A program made the translations under genes and the position numbers. DNA of 64,000 nucleotides. Source: Sarocladium kiliense (lineage: Eukaryota; Ascomycota; Sordariomycetes; Hypocreales; Sarocladiaceae). The notes below the pieces were generated by a model, which searched no databases, was not told where the DNA came from, and saw only the letters and a list, made by a program, of their open reading frames with translations. Positions 44,536 to 55,406 of the stretch are shown here, in pieces. How positions within the stretch are numbered: position 1 is the first letter of the stretch; each line of letters opens with the position of its first letter. The stretch spans positions 1,550,001 to 1,614,000 of the forward strand of contig JAUZTG010000020.1 of assembly GCA_030734395.1 (NCBI GenBank). Direction: 5' to 3'.

Positions 44536-46389
44536 GATGATGACTTTGATCGAGAAGCTAAAGAAAACTGCGCTGAATGATGGGAATTTGATGGATGTTC
44601 AATAACGAATTTCAAGGATGAAGGAATCAAAAGGCTTTCCCGTCCTCAACGAAACATGGCCTCTTACTTAGCGGTCATGACGCTGACGCATCCAGAGTAG
44701 CGAGCAGTCATTATGTCATTATTCGCGGCCTCCCCAGAGCCTGACGGTGGCGGCTTCCCACTAGTCTCAGTATAAGCTTTGAGGCAGCCTCGGCCTACCC
44801 TTAAAGAACGATCGCGGCGCTAGGTAAACATAAGGTTGATCAGAAGACCCGAGAGGAACGTAAATGGACGAGTGGATAATACTGATGCGCGCCTGGCTTG
44901 TTCCTTTTCGGTGCTGAGCTAGTATGTGACTCGGGACGCGTTGGCACTAGCAAATGCCGTTTATCTGCTTCACAGTAGCAGCAAAGCAACTCATCGTTCA
45001 ATAAGGCGTTGGAATTACGAGGGATAGAAGATGGCTCCCAGAGACACTGCTGATGATATGTGTCTGATGCAATGCTGCCAAAAGGGTCTCCGCTTGCTCG
45101 TATGCCGACTAAGCAGTGCATCAGTGGCATGCAGTAGTGTAGAACATGTCACGGGCGCGGCGGAGGATCGCGAGAGCAGAGTGTCTCACAGAATGACACA
45201 GCTTGAACTGCCATGGATCAGCATTGACTTCGAGAACCCGAAGCCAAGATTCCGCGTCCAAGATAGTGTATCGTAACGAGGGACGCACCCAAGTGCACTT
45301 GAACTCCAGGTAATATCTCATCGAATTCTTCTCATAGCTATTGAGTATCGCAAAGATGATGTTGTGCTTATTCATATTGCCTTGAATGTACATACATAGA
45401 CCGGAGTTTACTGGAAGGCCCAGTCAGAGTGGCTGAGGTAATAATAGCCCGCCTGGTCTGGAACCGTGTAACTGTCTTCCACGTTGGAGCGCAGTACTCA
45501 CCACGCATGGTCTCGGAATGCACAATTCTAGGAGCAGCTGTCCCACTTTCGTCCGGTGCTCTCTGTGTATCGAATTGTAAACTGTGTTGTGATTCTTGGG
45601 GCGGAGCCATCACGAGGTCGGCAACAGTCGGGGCGCAACCCGCTGAGAAGACCGCGATTTCTTGCCTCCCACCCATCTGGATAGCGCCCTGCATAATGGC
45701 AACTTAAAGTTGGGCCGTGCGTTTGATCACACGCAATTAGATGGGCATAAAACACGCTCATAAGGATAGCTGGTCGATGGCTGCGTACGGTCGATCAGCA
45801 ATCTGTCGATTGACAAATCTTGGAAACATGACATCGCCTGGCTTTATATGACCGAAAGATACGCACTACTCAGAGCCGCAGTGCCTGAAGTTCATAACAG
45901 GATCTCGGAGGCATCTCTCGCAACTTCGTCTAGCTTGTGCATGCGTGGGGAAAGCCATGCTGACTGGGCCACGCGTACTTGAAGTGAACTTTGCGATACT
46001 TTACAATAAACAGGCTGTTACGGGAAGAATGAGCAAGTTTCTCAGGAAGCAAGTTACAAAGGCGAACTTGACTTGTCCTTCTTGGCAACGAAGGTCCCCC
46101 CACCCCCGTTCGGAAGAGAGACACACCTTGAGTGTCCTTTTATGGAATTGGGGAGAAGATGATTGGGTCAAGGCTTTGGAGGAAAGTTCCCCGGGCGATC
46201 ATATGTATATGGAAATTCTAGCAGAAGCCACTGAGTAGGCCACAGACCCGCATTGGTCCTCGGTTCACACAGTTAAGCTTCACGACGATGGCCACTATAA
46301 GCCATGACAATCCAGCTTCATCCAATATGGTTCATGCTGATCCGCAAGGTTGAGCTTACGGTGCAATAGACGAACTTGGGACCTATGCC
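44536..46389. other. Intergenic region, 1.85 kb
   Basis: No supported gene. It precedes the truncated transporter at 46390; I could not find the missing N-terminal transporter segments here in any frame. Confidence 0.5.
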
Positions 46390-46925
46390 ATGTTCCGCCT
46401 ACTGCCGTCTTCTCCATGGGGCAAAGTCCAGATGAGACTTGCTCTCGTGCAATGTCCTCAGGGATGGACGAGTGCCGCCTTCCTGCTCTTCTACATGCTC
46501 GTCTTCGGTGCTTCCTGGGGCCCTGTTCCATGGGCTATGCCCTCAGAGATCTTCCCATCGTCTCTACGGGCCAAGAGTCTCGCCATCTCTACATGCTCCA
46601 GTAAGTTGCTATCCCGTATCTATCTATCTATCTACGTGAATTTCTAATCGCGTTATCTTCAGACTGGATAAATAATTTTATAATTGGACTAATCAGCCCA
46701 CCGCTTGTTCAGAACACAGGCTTCGGCGCTTACGTCTTCTTCGCTGTTTTCTGTCTACTCTCTGCCGTGTGGACCTTCTTCTGTGTCCCCGAGACGAACG
46801 GAAAGACCCTTGAACAAATGGACGATGTTTTCAATGATCGCGGCGGTACTGAGGAACAAGAAACCAAGAACAGACTCTTCGCAGAGGCTGTAAGAGAACG
46901 CCGGGTCCCTGCAACGGAGTCATGA
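46390..46925 (+). pseudogene. MFS sugar transporter, 3' remnant (last ~5 membrane segments)
   Basis: Exons 46390-46600 and 46663-46925 joined by a good GTAAGT...TTCAG intron encode about 155 residues matching only the C-terminus of a fungal hexose/sugar transporter. Family motifs are FGASWGPVPWAMPSEIFPSS, RAKSLAISTCSNW, NNFIIGLISPPLVQ, GFGAYVFFAVFCLL and the final PETNGKTLEQMDDVF. Full-length members have about 500-550 residues and 12 helices; everything before helix 8 or so is missing, and the first ~30 codons of the open frame do not match the family. It looks like a 5'-deleted gene copy whose remaining part and intron are still undamaged, suggesting a recent truncation. It may still be transcribed but should not transport sugar. 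Confidence 0.75.
46617..46632. repeat. (TATC)4 microsatellite in the intron of the transporter remnant
   Basis: Four perfect tetranucleotide units between the donor and acceptor of the remnant's intron. Confidence 0.8.
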
Positions 46926-47185
46926 AGCAAAAACCTTATGTGACGATTTACTTGATCCTACGAAGTTGGTGTAGCTTCCTGTACATGCTCATATGTAGTA
47001 TCGTATGGTCGCTCTGAAAAGAAAGGGGCAATGCAAAACGCATAACAACGTTGTCGGTTTGCGCAACTTTACAGAGATTTCCAATCATTCATGCAACTAT
47101 AGTAAGACACTACTCATGCATACTTGGTACGCGACAGCGCCTTCATAGTCTGTTCGGCAATCCTCATTTGAGCTACTCCGCCCAT

Positions 47186-48732
47186 CTATGCAGGGAAAGG
47201 AATAGTTGCCGGGCTCCTGTATCCATTCTTCCCAACAGAACGAACGCCGAAAATGACATTGTCAATAGACAGCTCAATGACTGCTGAATCGACATTGCCC
47301 ACGAATTGAGCATGCGTCCACTGCGGAGCATTCGTAGGCCTCCAGACAACCTCGTATCCCTCAAGATCCTCATAGTCGAGCAAGTCCCATGCGAGGTTGC
47401 TATCATTATTGAGGTTGCTTGTGTCTAAGGTTACGTTCTTCACCACCGGAGGAGCGTTCGCGAGGGACCAGAGGGCGGCTAGATCAACCTTGGCGACGCG
47501 CGCGATGTAGTCATAGTCGAGGAACTCTTCCAAGTCACCGTATTGAACGCCATTCTCGACTCGCGTGTCTTGGTGCTGATGGTCGAAGTTCTCATTTGGC
47601 TCAGTGAAGCGAACGGCACTGTACCCAGCCTCCAGGAATGGCCGGTGATCACCTCCACGAAGGAACCTATCCAAGCGGTAGATCATGGCAATCTTCATCT
47701 CGGTGTACTTGTTTGTGGCCACCTCGGCGATGAAGCGACCAAGATTGCGTGCTGGCGAGTCGTTCTCTCCGCCGATTGTAAGGCGTGTACTCGCTTGACG
47801 GTCAGACTCGGTGAGAGGAGGGCCCTGGCAAAACATGCGCACAGTGTTGGGCTCTTTCTCTCCGCGTGAGCCAGTGGAGCTGCCAACGAGGTCGACGTTG
47901 AGAACACCCTCGATGTTGCGGCTTGCGTTCTTGTAGGTCTGTGCCATGAAGTTGGCACCGAGGAGGCCTTGCTCTTCACCGGCAACGGCAGCGAAGATCA
48001 GAGTTGCAGCGTGCTTGCGCTTCGCCATAATGCGAGCGATTTCCATAGCGACTAGGATAAAGAAATTAAGGTTAGCAAGCTGGACATGTAAAATGCATTG
48101 TAGGGTTATTTCTTGGGCGACTTACCAGCAACTCCGGACGCATCGTCGTTTGCGCCTGGCTGATCATCCCACCAGTTCAAGACATCCGACACGCGAGTAT
48201 CATAGTGGCCCATGGTGAGATAATACCTCTCAGGGTCCGATACACCCTCCAGAGATGCCTGCACATTACTGATCTTCACCGCTTCAGGAATTCTGTTTGT
48301 CGGCTGCTGGATGTAGCCCGGCGTGGTCACCGTCATACGCCCGTCCGCCTCCTCAGCATAGCGACGATACTCAGAAGCAATCCAGTCGCGCGCTGCCCCA
48401 ATGCCGCGCTGAGTATCGTTTTGTGGAGAGAGGGTATGTCGAGTGCCAAAGCTGACGAGCTTGGAGATAATTTTCTTAATGTTGTCTGCCGAGACCTCTG
48501 CCAGCGCAGCCTGGAGCTCCTTGTCTGGCATCTGCGGCTTGATCACAGAACCGACGCTCTCCCCTGGTCCAGGAGGTGGCCAATTGGCACTGGCGCACGA
48601 GACATAGTTCTTGTCGTAGACGGCAACAGAGGGAGGGAAGATGTTGTTATTGGGAGTCTGCCCTCCAAGAAGGGTTACGGACTCCGCGTTGGCTGCCGCG
48701 AGACAGCCGAGGACAATGAGTGTCGACTTCAT
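47186..48732 (-). CDS. Secreted M28 zinc aminopeptidase (490 aa)
   Basis: Exons 48732-48126 and 48051-47186 (GTAAGT...CCTAG, phase 1). Signal peptide 1-16 (MKSTLIVLGCLAAANA). The mature enzyme shows the M28 co-catalytic zinc set: H176 in GHYDTR, the Asp pair in ANDDASGV (split near the intron), the Glu pair in AGEEQGLLG, Asp in VDLVGSS and His in FDHQHQDTR. A C-terminal fibronectin-like beta domain (about 400-490) follows. M28 enzymes release N-terminal residues, often Leu, from peptides outside the cell. It lies next to two other secreted peptidase genes of other families. A TATA box sits 116 nt upstream of the start. Confidence 0.92.
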
Positions 48733-49628
48733 CTTGTCCGCGTTTGATCAATACAAGTAAACGAGCAGGTACTTTGCCGACCTCGAGCTGTTCAGAATAC
48801 GGAAGAAGCTTAACCAAGCCCATTCGACCGAGAGCCACCTGGTCAGGTATATATCTGCCGATACGGCAAATACATAGCGATCCCCGCAATAAACGAAAGA
48901 AGCCCTGCTTTTTAAGCAGTTACCGAATCTGGAAGGTCATGGTCCCGGCAATCATCTAAGTGGCGTCAATGACGAGCGCCCTGGATCCTAGCCTTACTTC
49001 CGGCGCGGGGTCTCTTCCGAGCTCAAGACTCTGGTTTAGTACTCAGATTTACAATTGAATGGGGTCGTCAGTAGATCGCGGCTTGGAGATGCTTGGGCTC
49101 GCGCTCAATGGAGGCTTTGCGTGCCTCCTAATACATGGTGCCTGGCAGCCTCAAGAACTCTGTTAGGCGAAGGTACAAGTCGTAAATCAGTGCTCTGTTT
49201 ACAGCCTGTACACCCATTCATCCTCGATGATCCCTTCTGAAAGAGGCACCCCTGTGCGAAGCTAGGAAATGCAACGTTTGAGCGATATCGGTGTGATAAG
49301 CGCTCTTGGCTACCTCATCCCCGGTATTCGTCCCGGTCCAGAGCATCCGCGTATTTTAGGCCAGCGCCGAGAGCCAAAAGGCAGTATTGGATGATCATTT
49401 CTGACAAGAAACTTTGAGTAGTTTGAGTATTGTGCCGAGAAGAGGCAATGCGTATGGGCTCACACGGCTCCTGGCTTGAAACTCTTTCCCAACATTAAGG
49501 TCTTCACATCTACTTATGTAAATATGCACCAGTGTGCCCTGTTCTTCTAAATATCATAGTTTCCTTGTACTTTCTTCACAACTCCTGCAAGCCAATGGCA
49601 GATACCCATGCCGCTGCTCGGGATCTTC
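48733..49628. other. Intergenic region, 0.9 kb
   Basis: Promoter of the M28 gene on the left, 3' flank of the M14 gene on the right. No gene seen. Confidence 0.6.
48848..48853 (-). promoter_or_regulatory. TATA box of the M28 aminopeptidase gene
   Basis: TATATA (within AGGTATATATCT on the plus strand) 116 nt upstream of the ATG at 48732, at the usual fungal distance. Confidence 0.45.
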
Positions 49629-51123
49629 CTAAGCCAACAGCTCAAGAAGCACCCACCTCACACCCTCCCACATCTCCGTCACGGTAGGCAGAATCCTCTC
49701 AGGTGGAAGAATAAAGCCACCGGCCTGAGCGCTGTTGGGCGTCAGCTCAATGAGCCACGACACCTCAGCATTGGCGTTATCAAAGACAAAGTCGGCACTG
49801 CCACCAGTGATAGGGTATAACGTCTGGCAGTTGGGTCCCGCGACATACTGCGTCCCGTTCACGGCCGCGATGGTGTCGACAATGCCTGCGCCCAGCTTCA
49901 TTTGGTACTCGTGGTTGTGCGCTCTTGCGCTGCAGTCGTGTCCGTAGGGAAGCAGCACGAGCTGCGAGTAGCTGTGCCAATCAACGAACCACTTGATACC
50001 TCCGGGGTGGGCATCAGCAGTGGCAAGGACGTGCTTGGTCAGAGAGGTGACCTCGGGTGTGTCGCTTTCGCGCAGACCGCGGAATGTCTGCGAGCATGGG
50101 TCGTCACTGGAGCCTCCCGGAAGAGCCCAGTTTTGAGGCCAGTTGCGGTTCAGGTCTGTGCCGATGCAAGTTTCGTTGCAGCGCGGCTGGCGGTTCTTCC
50201 GCCAAAGACGCTCCGTGGTCTGGGTGTGGATGAAGCCATCTGGGTTGATGAATGGAATCAGGTAGAACTCGTAGGTGTCAAGGATCGAGACAACATCCTC
50301 ATCTCCTGCGAGGTAGCCGGCGATGATTTGATACAACTGGTACTCGGAAGTCTGCCATTACGAATCAGCATCTGGTTCTCACCGTGATTGTTCCAGGTCG
50401 TTGTCTCCTTTCCGATGCGCATCTGGAGCGGAAGCACTTACCATTGCTGAAATCCATTCACGAGCGTGGGTGGTCCCGTGCCAGTACACCGCCTGAGTGG
50501 TAGTATTTCCACTTTTGCCCCAGATGTGAATGCCTTGGATATCCCGGCCTTCGTACGACTCGCCAGCGACAATCATCTCAGAATTGTGTGGGAAAGCCGC
50601 GACCAGGTCCTCAAGAAACTGAATGTGGTCGTCGTAAGGATGGTAGGAGTCGAAATAGTCAATTGCGGGCAACCCAGGTGCGCCAGAATCGACTTGTCGC
50701 TCTTTATAGGCATTGGCGTTAGCGTTTTGACAAAAGCTCCTTTGAACACAGAGTCGTCCTCTAATGGGGCGACTATGTCGACCAGTAAATACGGCTTGAC
50801 TTACTAGTATAAGGCTTGTACGCGGCTTCAGCTTCCATATCGCGAGCCAAATCCTCATGCAACATTTCGGTCTCAAGATCCATGGCTTCAAATACGCTGA
50901 CAGCCTCCGGAGGCACGATGACATCGACCCAGGTCTCAGGATGGTGATCCTCCATAATGGTGACTCGAAGGCCAGCGAGCCGCTCCTCCATGGCCGACTC
51001 GCCCTGGGGGGTCATCACCCGGTAAGCCTTGTGACCTTCGTAAGTGACCTTTGGTCCCCTCCGAGCGAGCTTGCGCGCAGAGGCCAGGGCCGGCAGTAGT
51101 GGAAGAAGACACGAGAACTTCAT
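49629..51123 (-). CDS. Secreted M14A zinc carboxypeptidase, carboxypeptidase A-like zymogen (433 aa)
   Basis: Exons 51123-50805, 50701-50442 and 50351-49629. Signal peptide 1-16 and a propeptide to about residue 108 precede the catalytic domain. Zinc ligands are H185 and E188 in THAREW and H309 in DWHSYS; DLNRNW carries the substrate-anchoring Arg, and E385 in LIELTP is the catalytic Glu. The pocket segment GGSADF has a small residue where carboxypeptidase A has Ile, pointing to hydrophobic C-terminal specificity. Intron 1 (103 nt) was placed at the acceptor TATAAAG because it has a GCTAAC branch site and restores the frame; the junction then creates a Lys-Arg (Kex2-like) site at the propeptide end. 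Shorter alternatives break the frame or give odd residues. Confidence 0.88.
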
Positions 51124-53180
51124 CTTGAGGGGGAATGGTGAAGCCTGGAACAGTACAGTGACAACTAGTCGAAAAGTGCTAGGGTTGCAGCAGCTTGAAT
51201 CACCGCTCGGAGATGGCGTGCTCTTCCATTTTGTAATCGGTAAGGATCGTGTAGGACGGGTCCCCGGAAGACTTCCATTTCCCCTCTTTTACCAAGAGCC
51301 TCTGCATCTAAGCAATTGCTTGGAGGCGGGGACTGCATTGTGCTTTGGCAATCCAGCTTGGAGAGCCAGCTGGTCGTGTTACATCCGGTCGCGGTGGGAA
51401 GGGAAGCGATAACACTGCAGGAGGATACGAATACCGATCTCAAAGTCATCTTTACCGTTTGGCAAAGCGGTGACCCAATTATGGACGGCGCTTAATCTCA
51501 ATGAGGAAGGTTGCAAGGTGCAATGTTATAGCAATACGCACGCCGGCCCAAGGTAAGCTATCCGTCAATTCGTCATAGGGCTTGCGTCTCCCGTCACCTG
51601 TCCGTCAAGAACAAGTCTCGCTTTAACAGGGCAGCCAAGAGTTCGCGACAGGGGGCCTGCAGTATCGCTCAGGTCTAAGTCGTCAACGTGCGTGCGGGGA
51701 GGCAACCAAGTTAAACTCCTCTTCACCTGCCGAATCCAGCTTTCCTTGGTAAAAGCGGAGGCAGAGTATGCTTACCGTTAACCTTATCGCGGCTCCAGCT
51801 ATCTCATAGCATGCCCCTCTTCTGGGTGTTTAGCTATCTTGCTCGTCTTCGCAAAGAATTCGAGCAACTATTCTTGATCACTTTGCTCGATTGTGTTGCT
51901 GGTTGTTCAGTGGAGAAAGATCAGCAAAATAGAGTAATAGTCACACCCGAGAGATCTTATCGTCCAAATCCATCTCTAGCATGGAACCTGAGCTGGCGCT
52001 GCTTGAACCTGAGCAGAAAGTAATCTAGGGGTAAGCTCGGGCGATCAAAGCCTGAGCTGGGTGTTTAGCCTTCTTTCAGGCCCTTGCTCAGGCCACCACA
52101 CAGTTGCTAACACGAAGTGCTATACTATATGCTACCCCCCCCCCCGCCGGGGGGGGGTCCGGGCATCAGGCATACACACGCCGCCCCAGTTCCGGGCCTC
52201 AAGGCATAGTAGTTCACATCAGGGCCGCGATTTTAATTTTCCACTTCTTCGGCTATTGGGACTTGGTGACGAGAATAGCATTATACTGCGACGTGCACGA
52301 TGCTGGATCCAGAGGCGTAGCACGACCGGGACCGCCTGGATCCCTAGTTCGGGAAGAGGGTATGCAAGCTTCAGAAAACTCCTTTAAGCAATAACTAACT
52401 ACGTTTAAAAATGGGTTATAGGGTCATCATTTAGGCAATAAGTTGGGGTGGGAGGATATGGTGAAGAAGTTAAAGTTGGTGAGAGAGATTGCAGACTCAA
52501 TCTGGCCGGGAGAGCCTTAGACCCTTTGTATCGTGTAGTGTAATTGAAGGGCAAGGCGAGGCACGATCCGTGAAGTCGAAAGAAAATACACAGGATGCGG
52601 ACGATGACTGTATGGATGGCCAGCAGCATCGGAGACAGAGACAATGTTGATGCAACTGATGCTAAGAAGCTCAAATAGGTGACAAAAGCATCACACGACT
52701 GCTCCGCGATCATATCTGTGCAGCCAGAGACGTTCGGTCGCTCACCCAGAAACACTCACTTTAGGGTCCTCAGAGCCATGGCGGGCTGCCCAAGCATGTT
52801 ATGTACAGCCGGGACACTCGAGAGATTCTGATCTGAGAATGTGCACTGCCGGGGCTCCCGCTCCCTGCGGAGGTCTTCATGGGATATCCTTGGTAGGGTT
52901 TTGACAGATTACAAAGTGAAGTGTCTTCGCAAAGACGAAGATATACCAACGAAGGAGCGCAGCACCGCGCTGCTGAATTTCTAGAACAACAGCAACTGGC
53001 GAGTAATACTGAAGACCTTCTCCACTGGCGCTTCTGATGCTTTTTATCCACGCATATCATAGTCGGACATTTTAGATTGAAGAGGAGTTGAATTGACTAT
53101 ACTATGCATGGCCGAAATGCCATATCACAAGGTCTGGGTGAAGTCTGCCATCTCCTGATACTTCACTCGGCCATGATGAT
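51124..53180. other. Intergenic region, 2 kb, with homopolymer hairpin
   Basis: No gene supported. Contains the C/G homopolymer inverted repeat at 52135-52157 and an imperfect hairpin at 52034-52058 whose loop region recurs near 54284. Repeat relics suggest a decayed mobile element, but no protein remnant is visible. Confidence 0.5.
52135..52157. repeat. Poly-C / poly-G inverted repeat
   Basis: Eleven C, then GCC, then nine G. The arms are mutually complementary and can form a G:C hairpin or, on one strand, a G-rich structure. Such tracts are prone to sequencing or assembly length errors. Confidence 0.85.
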
Positions 53181-53390
53181 CTAGCAGACATCACAGCAAG
53201 TGCCCCAACTCTGACAATTATTAGGATCGCCCCTCAAGCAGCAGTCGCGGCAGCATTGGCGTTTGGTCAGCATGTCGTGAACGTCACGAGACACTTTGAT
53301 GGAGATGAGACCAGCATCTTCAGCCACGGCACTGGGCAAAGCGGTAGCCACAGTGGCGAAGAGTGTGAGAAGAGCGGTAGCGAACTTCAT
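53181..53390 (-). CDS. Cysteine-rich secreted prepropeptide (69 aa), Kex2-processed
   Basis: Single exon starting at the ATG at 53390; the frame is open further upstream but MKFATALLTLFATVATA is a classical signal peptide. A pro-segment of about 27 residues ends in Lys43-Arg44, a Kex2 site. The predicted mature peptide is 25 residues (45-69) with eight cysteines spaced CC-x2-CC-x7-C-x5-CC-x2-C, ending in Cys. Four disulfides in so short a chain give a very rigid fold reminiscent of knottins. I recognise no family; a defence or effector peptide, antimicrobial or metal-binding peptide are all possible. A strong TATATATA lies upstream. Flanked by non-coding, repeat-bearing DNA. Confidence 0.75.
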   Translation of the reverse strand: MKFATALLTLFATVATALPSAVAEDAGLISIKVSRDVHDMLTKRQCCRDCCLRGDPNNCQSWGTCCDVC

Positions 53391-53580
53391 CTTGATATGT
53401 CGATTTGAGGAAGGCTGTTGAGATTCTGTTCTGAAAGGGAACTGTAAGTAAGTTGTGATTCTACATAGAATGATGAGCATGAAAGGGATCAACTGACCGG
53501 CTGAGGTTCTTGGGGTGAGCTTGGCAAGCTTGGCTTGTTGCGATAGAGATCGATGCCAAGTGTTCGTTGATTTGGGGCTT

Positions 53581-53588
53581 TATATATA
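53581..53588 (-). promoter_or_regulatory. TATA box of the cysteine-rich peptide gene
   Basis: TATATATA about 190 nt upstream of the ATG at 53390. Palindromic core, so orientation is inferred from the gene. Confidence 0.4.
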
Positions 53589-53947
53589 GTTGATTTCTCC
53601 TACTAGGACTCCTTGATCCCTCAGTCCTACACTGGGGTACTCATCCTTCGTTGTCCTAGAAAGGCAGGTGACTCTGACTTTGTTGCAATTTTTATCTGAC
53701 ACGCGTAACGGCCATGCCAATAGGGAAAGTGAGAAGATCAGCAGACAGCGTGCGAAGGATTGAAGGATGCATCGCCGCTGGTGGAGTGGGTTGCCACGGC
53801 TCGTCGCTGAGGAGCTCAGACCCGACCACCCACCCTGGCTGTCTCGGTGACAGTCATTATACCACATGATGGAGCTCTATCTTCATTCGATTGAAGATTG
53901 TACGGGATAAACCCCGTCTAACATCGGCGAGGTCGCTTATACAAAGG

Positions 53948-54073
53948 CTTCATCTAGTTCAACACTTCATCTAGTTCAACACTTCATCTAGTTCAACACT
54001 TCATCTAGTTCAACACTTCATCTAGTTCAACACTTCATCTAGTTCAACATTTCATCTAGTTCAACACTTCATC
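53948..54073. repeat. 17-bp minisatellite, 7.4 units
   Basis: Unit CTTCATCTAGTTCAACA repeated head to tail seven times without spacers, plus a 7-nt partial copy. Only one substitution (C to T at 54050, first base of unit 7) is seen. Non-coding. Confidence 0.95.
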
Positions 54074-54516
54074 GTGCCGACTGGCTTCCAGAGCTTTGAG
54101 GCGTGGTTTGTGCAATCGCTCCATTCGACCTCAGTCTTCTTCTTCTTCGATAAGATACTTTAAGTTCTGAGTATATGTGGATTCCGGCAAGTAGAATAGA
54201 CAAGTTAATCCCTTACCTTACCTTACCTGCCACTAAACCCTTGTTGACTGATACCTAAAGGGTGATGCTCACTGAGCAAGGGTGATCAAAGCCTGAGCAA
54301 GAGCGGCATTGCTGACTAGCCAGGCCCGGACGCGGGCCACCTGGGTTTCCCGGCAGACTACCTATATAATGTATGTATAAGGAGTATGCAAGTGTGTTGA
54401 CAACGTGAGAACCAAGTGCGCCAAGCTCCGCGACCTTTTCATCTGTAGACCCAAAGGTTCACGGTCCCAAGAGATTCGCCGTATCCGAAGCCCGGTCTAA
54501 TCAGGAAGAGATCACT

Positions 54517-54960
54517 TCAAGTCACGTCGGCGCGGTCTTTCGAATGTGTTGACTGTCTTGACCTGTGAAGAAGGGCGAATCCGGAGGTCGTACACCATCG
54601 TTCAGGCGCTCCGGGGGCACGAATATGTCGAACCACTTCGGCACGACGAATCCACCGAGAAAGAGAACGACAGCAACATGAGCGACCACGAAGACGAAGA
54701 CATGCACCGACACCAGGGCTGACGAGGTGAGCGATCATGATGCTGAAGAACTGGGCAGAGATGTATGCGGCATTGTATATATAGAAAGCCGGCTTGTCCA
54801 TCTGGGTGAGGACATCCTTGTAGTGGGAGATGGTTGTTGAGAAGACGCATTCCGCCCAGACAACAAAAACGAGGGTTACATTGTTGATCCAGCGATCAAC
54901 GCCATGTAAGTCGTAATGGCCGAACTCGGTGCAGTAGCCTTCAACATGTTCAGACCTCTT
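54517..54960 (-). pseudogene. Frameshifted membrane-protein remnant
   Basis: Minus-strand frame A (to about 54715) encodes a clear membrane-protein segment: RWINNVTLVFVVWAECVFST, then a loop and YNAAYISAQFFSIMIAHLV. The continuation is in another frame from 54713: VHVFVFVVAHVAVVLFLGGF, then VVPKWFDIFVPPERL and a stop at 54522. No intron signals fit the switch; a single-base insertion or two-base loss near GTCGGTGCATG explains it. About three membrane helices and a cytosolic tail remain. The upstream part is not traceable. I do not recognise the transporter or channel family. Confidence 0.6.
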
Positions 54961-55406
54961 ACACAGGAAGGGTGCTTTGAAAGTCAGTTTATAGTTGGAC
55001 AAACACGACAGGCGCGCAGTCTTTTGACAATTTCCATCTCTGATAAAAACAAACACAACGTGCAGTTGGATACTAATCACATTGTGGAACAGAGCTATAA
55101 TCTTACATCAATATCGGCCTCGTTAGCTTCTCGCTCGCTGTAAATAGTGGCGGGGATCAGCCTATGTCAAGGTGGGTAAGCCTTCAGCATGCCCCTGCAC
55201 TAGGGAGAGCTTACGTTGCCCGTAACGCGATCCAGTACGAGCGGTGAGTAAGATGTCCCAAGCTACACAGGGCCCTGGTTGTCCATGCTTGAAGACTAGT
55301 TTCCTATCGTTGGAACTTTAAGGTATTCAACAGGTCTTTCTCCAAGTACCGCGTGGCCTGTACCTATGGTCTTGCAGCATCTCTTCTAAAGCTTGTCATT
55401 TGTATC

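Larger units (their letters stand above)
53391..54516. other. Intergenic region, 1.1 kb, with minisatellite
   Basis: Promoter of the cysteine-rich peptide gene, then the 17-bp minisatellite (53948-54073) and CTTAC-rich DNA. No gene supported. Confidence 0.55.

Noticed and set aside
53948..54073. CRISPR-like direct repeats
   Set aside because: Units are contiguous 17-mers without spacers in a eukaryotic genome; this is a minisatellite.
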